Origin: CAWJKP01 sp963843465
GTDB lineage: Bacteria > Planctomycetota > Planctomycetia > Pirellulales > Thermoguttaceae
Reading direction: 5' to 3'
DNA: 64,000 nucleotides
NCBI GenBank assembly: GCA_963843465.1
Contig: CAWJKP010000002.1
Span: 930,001-994,000, forward strand
Part shown: piece by piece, positions 19,716-29,549 of the stretch
How the letters are laid out: each line of letters opens with the position of its first letter
How positions within the stretch are numbered: the first letter of the stretch is position 1
Program-made: the position numbers and the translations under genes
Notes under the pieces: model-generated
Seen by the model: only the letters and a program-made list of their open reading frames with translations
Told to the model about the DNA's origin: nothing
The model's database searches: none

Positions 19716-21227
19716 ATGAAAGCGGCGATCCATGAGACGAACGCGATTCTTGCGGCCGTGCTGATCCTGTCGGGCAGCATGGCGGCCGCGGACGAAAAAG
19801 TTGCCGGGCTCAACGGCGGCAAGCCGTCCGGCGGAGTGATCGTTTATCAGAAGATGCACTTCGACGAAGGGCTGGAAGGCTGGGAAAGCAGCGGCGGCGG
19901 CCAGGTCAGTCTCACTAGCGACGCGATCAGCGGCAAGGCCCTCCGCGTGGCGTGCGAGAAAAGTTGGGCGGCCGCGCGACTGCCCTTGGCCATCAACGGC
20001 TCGAAGGACCTGAAAATGGCCCTACTCATGAAGGGCCGCAACCTGCCGCTGGTGGGCGTGAACATCCACGACGCCGCCAGCGGCGACAACACCACGCCCT
20101 ACGCCTATCGCTACCTCCGCGACGGCGGGTGGACGCCGATCCTCTACCGCCTGGACCGCTGCCGCTACAACTCCACCACGGAAGGCTACGTGCGCCCGGC
20201 CACGCGCTATGACGAGCTGCGGTTCTACGGCCCGTCGGACGCAAAGCCCGGGATGGAGTTCACCATCGACGACCTGGTGATCTATCGCGGCACGGACCGG
20301 CAGCCGCCCGGGAAGGTGACCGGACTGGCCGCGCAAGCAACGCCCGGAGGAGTGAAGCTCTCCTGGCAGCCCGCCGCGGACAACGTCGGCGTGCAAGTCT
20401 ACGTCGTCACGCGGGCCGACGGCGGCGGCGCCTTCCAAAAGATCGCCGAGAGCTACGCGGTGGGCTACCTGGACACTGCCGCCGGCGAAGGCACGTACCG
20501 CTATCGCGTCTTCGCCGTCGACTTCGAGGAGAATTACGGCCCGTGGTCCGATCCGTTGGCGGTCCATTCGACGGGCGTGCCGCGCAAGACGGCGCCCACG
20601 CGGGAGGAGCAGGACCGGCTGGGCTACGCCGATCGCACTGGCGCCGTGCACGCCCGCGGGGCCGGCAAGGTCCGCAAGGGCCAGGCGACACTCTTCGGCG
20701 ATTCGCTCACCGCGGCGACCGTCTATCCGCAGTGCGCCGAGGCCGCCTTCGGCACGCTCTCGGTCGACGCCTTCGGCTACCCTTCCATGCGGACCGACTT
20801 TGGCCGCGGCAAGGTCAAGGAGATCCTCGACAAGGAGAACCCGGAATTCATGTTCATTCTCTATGGCACGAACAACAGCAAGGCGCAGAAGGACCTGCCA
20901 CCGGCCATGGAGGACCTTGCGGCGATCGTCCGCGCATGCGACGAGCGCGGCACCGTGGCGGTGTTGGGCACCATTCCGCCCCGCGGCTGGGCGCCCGACT
21001 CGCAGCCCGAGGCCGACTACAACGCCGAGCTGGTCAAGCTCTGCCAGAGGCTGAAGATCCCGGCGGGCTACATCTTCGAGGGTTTTCAGGCCGCCGGGCC
21101 CGCCGACCGCCGCAAGTACCTCGGCGACGACGGCGTCCACTGGCGCGGCGAGGGCATGGAGATCGCCGGCCGGGCCTGGGGCAAGACGCTCGACCAGATC
21201 CGCTTCGTTTTGCGGGACCAGAGGTGA
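19716..21227 (+). CDS. Exported SGNH/GDSL hydrolase with beta-sandwich and FN3 domains
   Basis: The start at 19716 gives a signal peptide (MKAAIHETNAILAAVLILSG) and lies 1 bp after the previous stop, with AAGGGA upstream. Residues ~45-200 resemble a concanavalin- or galactose-binding-like beta-sandwich (MHFDEGLEGWESSGGG). Residues ~205-300 are a fibronectin type III domain (KVTGLAAQATPGGVKLSW). From ~330 comes an SGNH hydrolase with block I GDSLT, block III GTNN and block V DGVHW, so the Ser/Asp/His catalytic residues are present. Likely a carbohydrate esterase (deacetylase-type) acting outside the cytoplasm; substrate unknown. Confidence 0.8.
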   Translation: MKAAIHETNAILAAVLILSGSMAAADEKVAGLNGGKPSGGVIVYQKMHFDEGLEGWESSGGGQVSLTSDAISGKALRVACEKSWAAARLPLAINGSKDLKMALLMKGRNLPLVGVNIHDAASGDNTTPYAYRYLRDGGWTPILYRLDRCRYNSTTEGYVRPATRYDELRFYGPSDAKPGMEFTIDDLVIYRGTDRQPPGKVTGLAAQATPGGVKLSWQPAADNVGVQVYVVTRADGGGAFQKIAESYAVGYLDTAAGEGTYRYRVFAVDFEENYGPWSDPLAVHSTGVPRKTAPTREEQDRLGYADRTGAVHARGAGKVRKGQATLFGDSLTAATVYPQCAEAAFGTLSVDAFGYPSMRTDFGRGKVKEILDKENPEFMFILYGTNNSKAQKDLPPAMEDLAAIVRACDERGTVAVLGTIPPRGWAPDSQPEADYNAELVKLCQRLKIPAGYIFEGFQAAGPADRRKYLGDDGVHWRGEGMEIAGRAWGKTLDQIRFVLRDQR

Positions 21228-21271
21228 CAAAACTCCAGACTTGGTTCTTGGTTCTTCTTCCGAGTATAGCC

Positions 21272-23719
21272 ATGTCGAAACTCGTTTCTTGGTCGATCCT
21301 GGCAGCCCTTGTTTCCCTTGGTGGTCTCGGTGCGGCCTCTGCCGGGACCGGCCTGAAAGCCGTGCCCAAGGCGCCGGGAGCTTTTGAGCCGCAGGGTGGT
21401 TCGAGGCCGGAAATCGTCAAGGGAAAACCGCTCGATGCGGTCCAGGTGGAATCGCTGGCGGGCAAGCCGGACGGCTACGACATCCTCGTGGACGGCCAGA
21501 GCCTCTTCGGCATGGATTGCGCACTGCGCGGGCCGGCGAGAGCCGTTGCGGCCGCTGGCGGCCGATTTGTCGGACTGGAGCAAGGCGCCGCCGTGCCCGC
21601 CCGACCGCGTGCTGGTCGATTCGCGCAGCGGGCGAGTCCGCTTCTTCACGGGGCATGATCCGGCGAAGTTCCAAAGCGAGGTCGTGGCGAGCTTCCGGGG
21701 CACGCACGGCGACTGCGCCTTCGCCCGATGGCGCGGCAATACGCTCTTCTTGAGCCATTGGGAGAGTTCCTATCACGTCTGGGCCTACGACATCGGCAAT
21801 CCGTCCGCTCCCGTCAAAATCGGCGAATTGCCGGTGGCGAACTTTGCCCACGGCTTCGTCGTGCTCGATTCCGGCTGGGGGCTGATGGGCACGACCGGCA
21901 AGGGCGTCTTACTGCTGGACCTGCGCGATCCTCGCAACATGAAGGTCGTGAAGTCCTTGGTGCCGCAAAATGATTGGGTGGACGTGATCGCCCCAGGGCA
22001 CGTGGCGGTGTGGCGGGCGAAAGGCAGCGTGCGGGACGATCCGCGGGGACCCCGGGTGTTCGACGCTTCCAAGTTGCCCGACGATCTGACCGAGGTCACC
22101 GAGAGCGTGCACGCGGACGTCCGCCGCTACTTGGCCGACCGGATTGATCCTCCCGGCGCGAACCGTCCGGACTGGTTCCGCCTGGTCGACAAGAACATTG
22201 CCCTGATCGATCTCCGGGGAGGACCAGCGGCCTGGAAGATCACGCGCACGGTCCCCTTGCCGGAGCTTTCGCCCGGCGCACAGAAAGGGGAGTGGCTGAA
22301 CATCCAGCTTGAAACGCTGATCCCCGGCAAGCGGTTCGTCTTGCTCTACCCGGGGCCAGCCGGAAAGAAATACCTCCGGGTCCTGGACGTTTCTGGGGGA
22401 AAAGTGGCACTCTTCGCCCCGGTGGAAGCGGCGCCCATCGCCTCGCACTTGAGCGCTTTCGGGGGCAGGTACGCCTACGTGTCGGTGCTGCCGAACAACC
22501 GCGGGACAGGGGTCATTGGCACCTGGGAAGGCGCCATCTCGATATCTATGACCTTTCCGACCCGGCAAACCTCAAGCTCGTGGGCACGTGGGACCCCGGC
22601 TTTCCGACCCGCGACATGCAGTTGATTCCTCATCCGGGCAAGGAGGGCGTGGTTCTGGTCAAGGAGGAGGGCACCGGCATGGGGATGCACTTTGTGGACC
22701 TTTCCGATCCGCTGCGGCCGAAGTTGTTGGTGAGCGTGGCGCTGAACGGCGAGGGGAACCGCGTCGCTGCCTGGGGCGACAAGGCCATGTACACCAGCTC
22801 GACCCTGGGACAGTGGTTCGACCTCTCGCATCCGCTGGCCCCCAAGCGGCTGTGCAACTGGTTCAACCATCGCTGGTTTTGGGTACGGGCTGTCTACGGC
22901 AACCGGGCGGTGGTGACCACGGACGGCCGAACGGAGGTCATCGACTTCAGCAACCCTGGCAAACCGCGGCAAGCATTGTGCAAGGCCCCGGCAGAAGCTT
23001 GCTGGGGGAGCCGCCTCTACGGGACGGTGGGAGGCCCGCGGAGCTCCAGGGGGCCGATCTGCCTGACGATTGCCGACGTGGCCGAACCCGCCGGCCTGCA
23101 GGTGCTCAGCCAAACGGTGTATCCGACCACGGAGCTGGACACCCCGCAAGTGGACGGTCTTTGCGCCGACGGCTCGCTGCTGTACGGGATCACCGAGGGG
23201 GAAAAGGGAAAGGCCGTGTTCTTGATCTGGGACGTGGCCGACCCCAAGAAGCCGGTCTTGCTGGCGCAACTGCGGGACGCGGAGCTTCAGGTGCAGCGCG
23301 GCGAGTGGTTCTGGACCGCCCAGGGGCACGTCATCGCCGCGGCCCACGGGATTGCGGTCGTCACCAGCTACGGGAGCGGTCCGCCCCAGGTGATCGACGC
23401 CCGGGACCCGCGCCATCCCAAGTTCCTCGGGCGGTTGCCTTACCAAGGAAGCGGCAACGAAATGACCGACTGCGCTGCCGACGGGCGGTGGTTCTACATC
23501 AAGTCCTACCCGGACCGGGTGCAGCTCTGGGACTTCAGCCGGCCGGAGCAGCCCGGCAGAATCTGGGAGGAATCGGGAGAGGGCCCTTATGGTTACTATG
23601 CCTGGCAGGCGGGCGTGCCGGTCGGCCCGGTGTTGTTGGTGCCGCAGTTATCGGTGTTGAAGGTCATCACCGTGCCGCGGCCCTCGCAGGTGCCCGCCGG
23701 CAAGCTGACCTGGCGGTAG
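21272..23719 (+). CDS. Exported LVIVD-type beta-propeller protein, two frameshifts
   Basis: Reconstructed from three pieces. The N-terminal signal sequence (MSKLVSWSILAALVSLGG) is in one frame to about 21530. The middle part (YDIGNPSAPVKIGELPVANF, LLLDLRDPRNMKVVKSL) is in another from there to about 22532. The C-terminal part (KLVGTWDPGFPTRD, FVDLSDPLRPKLLVSV) runs to 23719. The breaks lie in GCGCGGGCCGGCG (21525-21537) and in GGCGCC (22530-22535); adding one base at the second restores EGRHLDIYDLSDPANLKLVG. The repeated DLSDP..P motifs are typical LVIVD propeller blades of surface proteins with unknown ligands. It follows the SGNH hydrolase by 44 bp, probably in the same transcript. Confidence 0.7.
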
Positions 23720-23744
23720 CCGTTCTTCCAGCCCGTCGGCTATT

Positions 23745-26700
23745 CTACCAACGTGATCACGCCGAAGCTCGCCGGGTGCCAGGCCGGCGAGATGCCGCCG
23801 CCCCAGTTGATGCGGGCGGCCGGGCCCTGGCCGTCGTTGTCGTTGAGTTGGATGGCAAAGCCGAACTTTGCGCCGAAGGCCGGCGAGAATCCCAGCTCGC
23901 TCCAGGGGATGCGGAGCTCGTAGACGCACCGGCCGCGCTCGGGCTTGACGGCGATCTCGTAGACCGAGGAGTCGCGTGCCAGGTGCCCCGCGGGGCGTCC
24001 CGCGCTATGCTTGGCCGGACGCCAGAGCGTGTAGGTACCGCTGCCGCCGGCAGGCTTTTGCGAAGAGACGTAGTAGGCCGACGATCGGCTAGCCGCGTCG
24101 GGCGACCCGCGCCGGATCGAAGGCCAGGATCACGCTGTCGCCGTCGATCACCGTATCGCCGTCGCCGGCCGCAAAGTGAACGTCGTCCAGCACGTCCACC
24201 GCGACGTACAGGTTGCGCTCGTCCCACCGCAGGTACGCCACCCCGCTGAGGTTTTGCGGAGTCCACTTATAGTCCTTGCCGATCACGTGGAGCTGGTTGC
24301 GGCCGATGAGTGGAATGGGGCACGCGCCGTCCCAATCGTCGAGTTTGCCGTCGATCACGGGGGGGCGCCGGACCTTCACCGCTTCGGCGGCGAAGTCGCT
24401 GCCCTCGAAGACCGTCACTCGCAGGTTGTCGTACAAGGCGGCGCCGGCCCCGCGGGCCACGGCGACGAAACCGGCCGTGGCCAGGTTCTCGGGCGCCTTA
24501 TAGCGGCAGGTGAAGACTTGCCAGGAGGGCGTGCTGTTGCCGATGTTGATGACGTCCATGTTGTAGAGGGAGCGGGTAGTGCCGTCGGTCATGGTCTGGT
24601 CGATGTTCGAGCCGCCCTCCATGCCCTGGTTCCAGATCCAGGCGGTGTAGAGGTAGGTCATGCCGCCGCGCAGAGCGACCGACTGGCCGTAGTGTGCCCA
24701 ACTGTCGGCGCCGCTGAAACGGAGCACGTGCTTGCCCAGGCCCGGTCCCAGGCCCTCGCTGGATACGAGCTGGGCATTGGTTCCGCGCCAGTGCTTGGGC
24801 GTCTTGCCGTCCGCCTCGACCTGCTCGAAGTCGCCGTTGCGCAACAGGTTGCCGACGCTTTCCGGCGAGATCACCGAGACCACAAAGGGCTTGCTCACCG
24901 CCAGGAGCTTCTGCCAGTCGAACGTCACTCGGAGCTGATGGGGGAATGCGGCCAGAGGGCTGGACGGCGGCACGGTCACCGGCACCGTCACGATTTTCTG
25001 CTCGCCCGGTTGCAGCGAGAAGCTTGCTTCCCGCTCGCGCAGCCAGCTTTCGGGCAGGTCGAGCCGCAGCGTTCCGCCGAGCGGCCGGGCGTAGGGATTC
25101 CGCAGGCGGATGCGGACGGCGCCCGGCTTTCCCGCCAGCAGGGCGATCTGCGGCGTGCCGGCGCCGAGATCGCGATTGCCGCCGGCCGACGGGACGTTGA
25201 CGGCGGGCACCAGGTAGGTCTTGAGCACGTCCAGGTCGGCCCCCTCGACGAAGCAGCGGAGGGGCGCAAGCGGCAGGCGGGCGACGCCGCCGGCGGCGGG
25301 CAGCGTGGTCTCATTGCCCTGGTAGTCGGTGATGCGGACGGACGGCGTGCCCACGGCCAGCGGCACCTCTTCGCCCGCCTCCTCGCTGCTGGAGGCGATC
25401 AGGATCGGCTTGCCGTCTCGTTGGAAGAGGTGGAACAGGGCTCGCTTGCCCGCGGACGAAAAAACGCCGACCGGCTTGGCATCGAACGTTTTGGCGGCCA
25501 GCACGGCCAGCGTGGCGGCGACCGGCAGCGGCGTGAAGTCGGCCCGCAGGTAGTCGCCATAGCCGATCGCGGCGCCCTCGCCGCCGAAGTAGATCAGCTT
25601 TTCACATCCGGCGGCCAGCTCGTCGGCCCATTGCGAGAGGACCCAGTTGCACTTGTCCGTCTCCGAGATCCACTCCAGGCCGGGGCAATCCCATTGGATG
25701 ACGAAGGCGCACGATTCGTTCTCCCAGACGCCGACCCGCGGATAACCGTACGAATCGAGGTCCTCGCGGGCCTCCTGGACGCCGGAGCCGTTGCCGTAGT
25801 GGATCGGCAGCGCATCGACGTACTTGCCGGCGCCGGCGTTGAGCACTTCCAGCCGGAACCCCCGCGGCCAGAGCCCGCCCGCCAGGACCGAGCGCAGGCG
25901 CGGGTCGACCGCCCGGGCCGCCTCCACGCCCGCACGGCAAAACTTCACGTAATCCGACACGTAGTCCGGCGGTCCGCCCGGGGTGATCTCGTTGAGCCAC
26001 TCCCAGCCCCCCAGCTTGCCCTGGTAACGGGTCGAGACGGTAGTCACCATCTCCCGCAAGGCGTCCAGGTCGCAGTCGAACATCTGGTAGCCGACGCTCT
26101 GGCCCTTGGGCATGACCCAGGCCGGCGGGTCATAGATGGTCATCGTGGTCTGGAGGCCGCTGCGATGCGCCGCCTCGAAGAAGCGGTCCCAGTGCTCAAT
26201 CGCGTAGTGCTTGGGCCCGGGCTCGATCGATTTCCACTCGGTGAATACCCGGCAGTTGGTCAGGCCCAATCGCCGCGCGGCCGCGATCATCTGCGACGTG
26301 CGGAAACCGATCTTCGGCACCGCGTGGACGGTGAAGCCCAATCGCGTGGGCTTGCCCCCGGTGATAGCCGCCAGGTCGGGAATACGGCAGAACGTGGTCT
26401 CGCGGGCCTCCCAACCCTCGACCTCGGCCTGGAAGAGGAACGTGCCTAGCCGGGCAAGGTCCAGTCCCACTTGCACCTTCTGTCCGTCCTCTTTCACCGT
26501 AAAGGGCACGGACCCTTGCGCGACCAGCGCCTTGGTGTAGTCGTAGACCTTGTACTTGAGCGTCTTCTCCCCGCCGGCCGGCCGGGCATTCTTCAGGCGC
26601 GCGACAATCCGCACGGGCTCGTCGCGGGTGAAGAGGTTGCCCGGCTTGTCCGTTTCCAGCTCGAAGTAACCGCCCTTGCGCAAACCACGCCCCGGCGCGG

Positions 26701-27536
26701 ACATCCCAGGGCCAACGTTTCCCGCGGCCGTCGCAGAACAACGCCAGCAGCAAGAGATCGTTCTGGGACGACGCCTTGGGCACGGTCAGCGGAAAGAGGT
26801 GTTTTCCCCGGCCGGGCTCGATCTTCACCGACTGCTCGCCATACCACAGATGTTGAGTGTTCTCGAAGCTTACCGGCTTCGGCGCCTCGGGCTTGGGCAC
26901 GCGGGGGCCCAGCGCCTCGATCCTCAGCGTCGTCGCGCGGTAGTGCTCCGAAGGGTCGAGATAATACTCGACCGGGATCTCGATCTTGTCGCCTTCCACC
27001 AGCGGGCCGGCCAAAGGGCTCCAGTCCACGGCAATCCAGCTCTTGTTGTAATTCACCTCCTTCAGATATTTGCTGTAGCCGGGGTTGGGGTCGAACACCG
27101 GAATCGGCCGCGAATAGACGAGCCGCGAATGTTTGGCCCATTGCCCTTCCGGGGCCGTGAAGAGCACGAGCACGCCGCTGGCGACGTCCGCCGCCTCGCG
27201 GATCGGAATGCGGAACGTCATCTGCCCTTCGCCCTGCACCGGCGGATGGGGACGCCAATCGTTCGAGTAGAAGCCGCCCCAGCTTCCGTCGGTCTTCTGG
27301 CAGTGCAAGTCGCAGCAGAGCGTCGTCTTCTCGGCGATGCCCCGATACGCCACCTTGATCTCCGCCTCCGTGCCGATGAGGAGCACGTCCGGGCAGGTGA
27401 CCGTGTACCACTGGCCGAGATTCACGGTCTGCGGTTTGGGGACTGGCGGAGCAGCGGCGGCGGAAGCATGCGCGACCACCATCGCCAGCCATGCCGCGAC
27501 GGCAGTTCGGTAAATCGGTTTGCACCTGGAATTCAT
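23745..27536 (-). CDS. Very large exported clan GH-A-like glycosidase with C-terminal CBM9-like module, two frameshifts
   Basis: Reconstructed as one ~1,260-residue protein. The signal peptide and first ~285 residues run from 27536 in one frame. At a run of four Cs (26690-26693) the frame changes, after which a (beta/alpha)8 barrel follows: FTEWKSIEPGP, GGWEWLNEITPGG (acid/base Glu in LNE) and VWENESCAF (candidate nucleophile Glu), with the spacing of GH39/GH42-like enzymes. Then come beta-sandwich regions and a CBM9-like C-terminus starting PVIDGKLDDWDG. The frame is lost again at 24100-24102. The remaining CBM9 strands (VYELRIPWSELGF, GFAIQLNDND) are read in the third frame to the stop at 23745. 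A beta-glycosidase on plant or algal polysaccharide is inferred. Confidence 0.65.
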
Positions 27537-27571
27537 GGCGATGCGCCTTGCTGAACCTTGTGGACTTGACC

Positions 27572-27775
27572 TTACGGAGCGGGGCCAATGGCGTACAGGG
27601 TGCCTTCGCCGCGCAAGTAGAGCCGGTTCCCGTCGAAGACGGGGCTGGCGACGAACCGCTCCTGGCGTTCGGCCCAGTGGCCGGCCATGACCACGTTCTC
27701 GATCTTGTTCTTGGCAATCTGGTTATAAACCCTGCCCGGCTTCAAGACCAAGGCCGCGCCAGAGGTCTTGCGGCG
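27572..27775 (-). pseudogene. Remnant of a PQQ-like (BamB-type) beta-propeller gene
   Basis: The frame reads KIENVVMAGHWAE then FVASPVFDGNRLYLRGEGTLYAIG and a stop at 27572, the typical last blade of PQQ-like propeller proteins. No start codon or earlier blades exist. Upstream the frame runs into the end of the gene at 27723-29459, so only ~65 residues of the original protein survive. A similar C-terminal blade is found intact in the protein at 55434-56450. Confidence 0.6.
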
Positions 27776-29459
27776 GCGAGTTTTCGGCAGGGTGGAGTGG
27801 GTGGGCGGCGCGGCGCTGGCGGATTTCGACGAGTTCCTCCAGACGCTTTTCGACTTTCAGACGGTTGAAACCCGAGGTCAGTTGGCCGCGGGCACGGTCG
27901 TACCAGTAGCCGGCGCGGAGCAGCAGGACATCGGATTCTTCGCCCTGGCGCGCTTCGCCCAATGTCCACCAGGCGTCGGCCAAGCCGATCTGGGCGATAG
28001 TTTCTTTCGGTGATGCAAGGTCGTGTTCAGCCAGTTGCCGCAACTGGGCATCGCTGCCCTTGGCCAGGTGCGGCAGGCCCTTTTTCCAGTCGTCGTCAAG
28101 GCAGTAGTAACGCCCGAGCAGGAAATGCGCATCACCGTCGTCTGGGTTGGCCTTCAGTTTCGCCTCGGCCGCTTGGCGCTGCGTTTGTCGCCGACAATAA
28201 TCCCGCACCCGATCCCGCTGATCCAACGCCTTCTTGCGGAACTCCTTCGACCGTTGACAGGCGCGCGACACGCCGTTGGCCAGATCGGCGGCCAATTCGT
28301 AGCGACTTTCCGATAATGCCTGGGCAATGACCCGTTGCGAACCATCGTAGAGTGCCTTGATCTGCTCGGGGTTGTTGCCTTTGTCGGCAAACGCCAGCAG
28401 GGCATCGCCCTCCTCCTGCAACACGTCGATGTCGAAGTCGCCGGTCATCTCGATGGCCTCAAGCACCAGGGCCACGTCGCCTGCCTGGCCAGCAAGCTCG
28501 CGCCCCTGTTGGAGCAACACGTACCGTTCGTCTGGCTGCTTCGACGCTTTGGCCGCTTGAAGGAGTTGGTAGGCCAGTTTGATCCGCTGGGCCGGCTTGA
28601 CGCGGCCGGGAGCGTAGACGCCGGCAAGCTGCGTGGCAATCTCCTTCTGCCTGGCATCGTCGGGCACTGGAAGCCGTTTCTTCGCAACTGGCGACTCTGG
28701 CGGCGGTGCTGTTGACTGGCCTGGCAATTTACCACTTGGGAGGTCGAAAGAGGGCACCAGCGGCTTCTCGACGGCCTCGGTGGGCTTCTCGAAGGTTGGC
28801 CTCGTCACGGGTGCCGGGACCTCGGCCTCGGCGATGGTGGACTCTTGCGGCCGCTTCGCGGTAATCGGTGCAGTTGGCGTATCAGGTTCCGTCTTGGCAG
28901 CGGCAGGCTCCTCGGGTGGGCTTCGCACAATCGGCACGACCGCTTTCGCCGGAGCGGTCGGCTCGTCTGCCCGATGAATGGCGCTGCGGGCCAGGATCGC
29001 CGCGAGCACCAACGCCCCCGCGATGGCGACGGCGATCAGCGGCCCGAGACTCATCTGCCGCTTCCTTGTGACACCACCAGTTCGGGCAGTCGGGGGCGCG
29101 CAGGCGAGGATGTCCGCCCATTGCTGGGAATCGGCCGCCGCGGCATCCTGGGCGACAACGGGTTGCGCCCAGCGCGGCTGCACACGCTTTCGCAGCCGCT
29201 GGTCGTACTCGGCTCGCTTCGCCGAGTTCAATAGGCAGAGCCGCGCCGCCGACACCTCGTTGAGCAACCGCTGCGACAGGGCTGAGTGTTTGCCGCACTG
29301 GAACGTCCGCAGATGGGCCATCTGCCGGTCGGCGGCCGTGTCGATGACTTCCGCCTGGACCTCGAACAAGGCGACCCCCAACAGCCGATAATGGTTCGGC
29401 GGCTGTTCCTCCGGTGGAATGCCCAGCCAGGCATGGTAGGGATTAAAGGCTTCGCTCAC
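27723..29459 (-). CDS. J-domain-like, single-TM protein with helical-repeat C-terminus
   Basis: A ~578-residue protein. The N-terminal ~90 residues (NPYHAWLGIPPEEQPPNHYRLLGV...RLLNEVSAARLCLLNSAKRAEYDQRL) resemble the J-like domain seen in planctomycete kinases and membrane proteins, but lack the HPD motif, so DnaK stimulation is unlikely. One membrane segment at ~142-160 (LIAVAIAGALVLAAILA) is followed by a Pro/Ala/Glu-rich linker, then TPR-like helices (AKASKQPDERYVLLQQGREL, NPDDGDAHFLLGRYYCLDDDW). The GTG at 29459 is preferred: AGAAG lies ~10 bases upstream, and the longer frame from 29549 is translated palindrome. The last ~20 residues seem to belong to the junction with the PQQ remnant. 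Function unknown. Confidence 0.65.
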   Translation of the reverse strand: MSEAFNPYHAWLGIPPEEQPPNHYRLLGVALFEVQAEVIDTAADRQMAHLRTFQCGKHSALSQRLLNEVSAARLCLLNSAKRAEYDQRLRKRVQPRWAQPVVAQDAAAADSQQWADILACAPPTARTGGVTRKRQMSLGPLIAVAIAGALVLAAILARSAIHRADEPTAPAKAVVPIVRSPPEEPAAAKTEPDTPTAPITAKRPQESTIAEAEVPAPVTRPTFEKPTEAVEKPLVPSFDLPSGKLPGQSTAPPPESPVAKKRLPVPDDARQKEIATQLAGVYAPGRVKPAQRIKLAYQLLQAAKASKQPDERYVLLQQGRELAGQAGDVALVLEAIEMTGDFDIDVLQEEGDALLAFADKGNNPEQIKALYDGSQRVIAQALSESRYELAADLANGVSRACQRSKEFRKKALDQRDRVRDYCRRQTQRQAAEAKLKANPDDGDAHFLLGRYYCLDDDWKKGLPHLAKGSDAQLRQLAEHDLASPKETIAQIGLADAWWTLGEARQGEESDVLLLRAGYWYDRARGQLTSGFNRLKVEKRLEELVEIRQRRAAHPLHPAENSPPQDLWRGLGLEAGQGL

Positions 29460-29493
29460 CGGCGTATCTTCTTGCGATTTGGACGCTCGCCAC

Positions 29494-29549
29494 TTGTGGT
29501 GCAGGCGTCCCGCCTGCATTTCCGGGCAGGCGGGACGCCTGCACCACAA
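29494..29549. repeat. Perfect 23-bp-arm palindrome (GCAGGCGTCCCGCCTGC family)
   Basis: The arms at 29494-29516 and 29527-29549 are exactly complementary with a 10-base loop. It lies between the double binding-protein gene, whose stop it touches, and the next gene downstream, where it could also act as a transcript hairpin. Confidence 0.85.
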
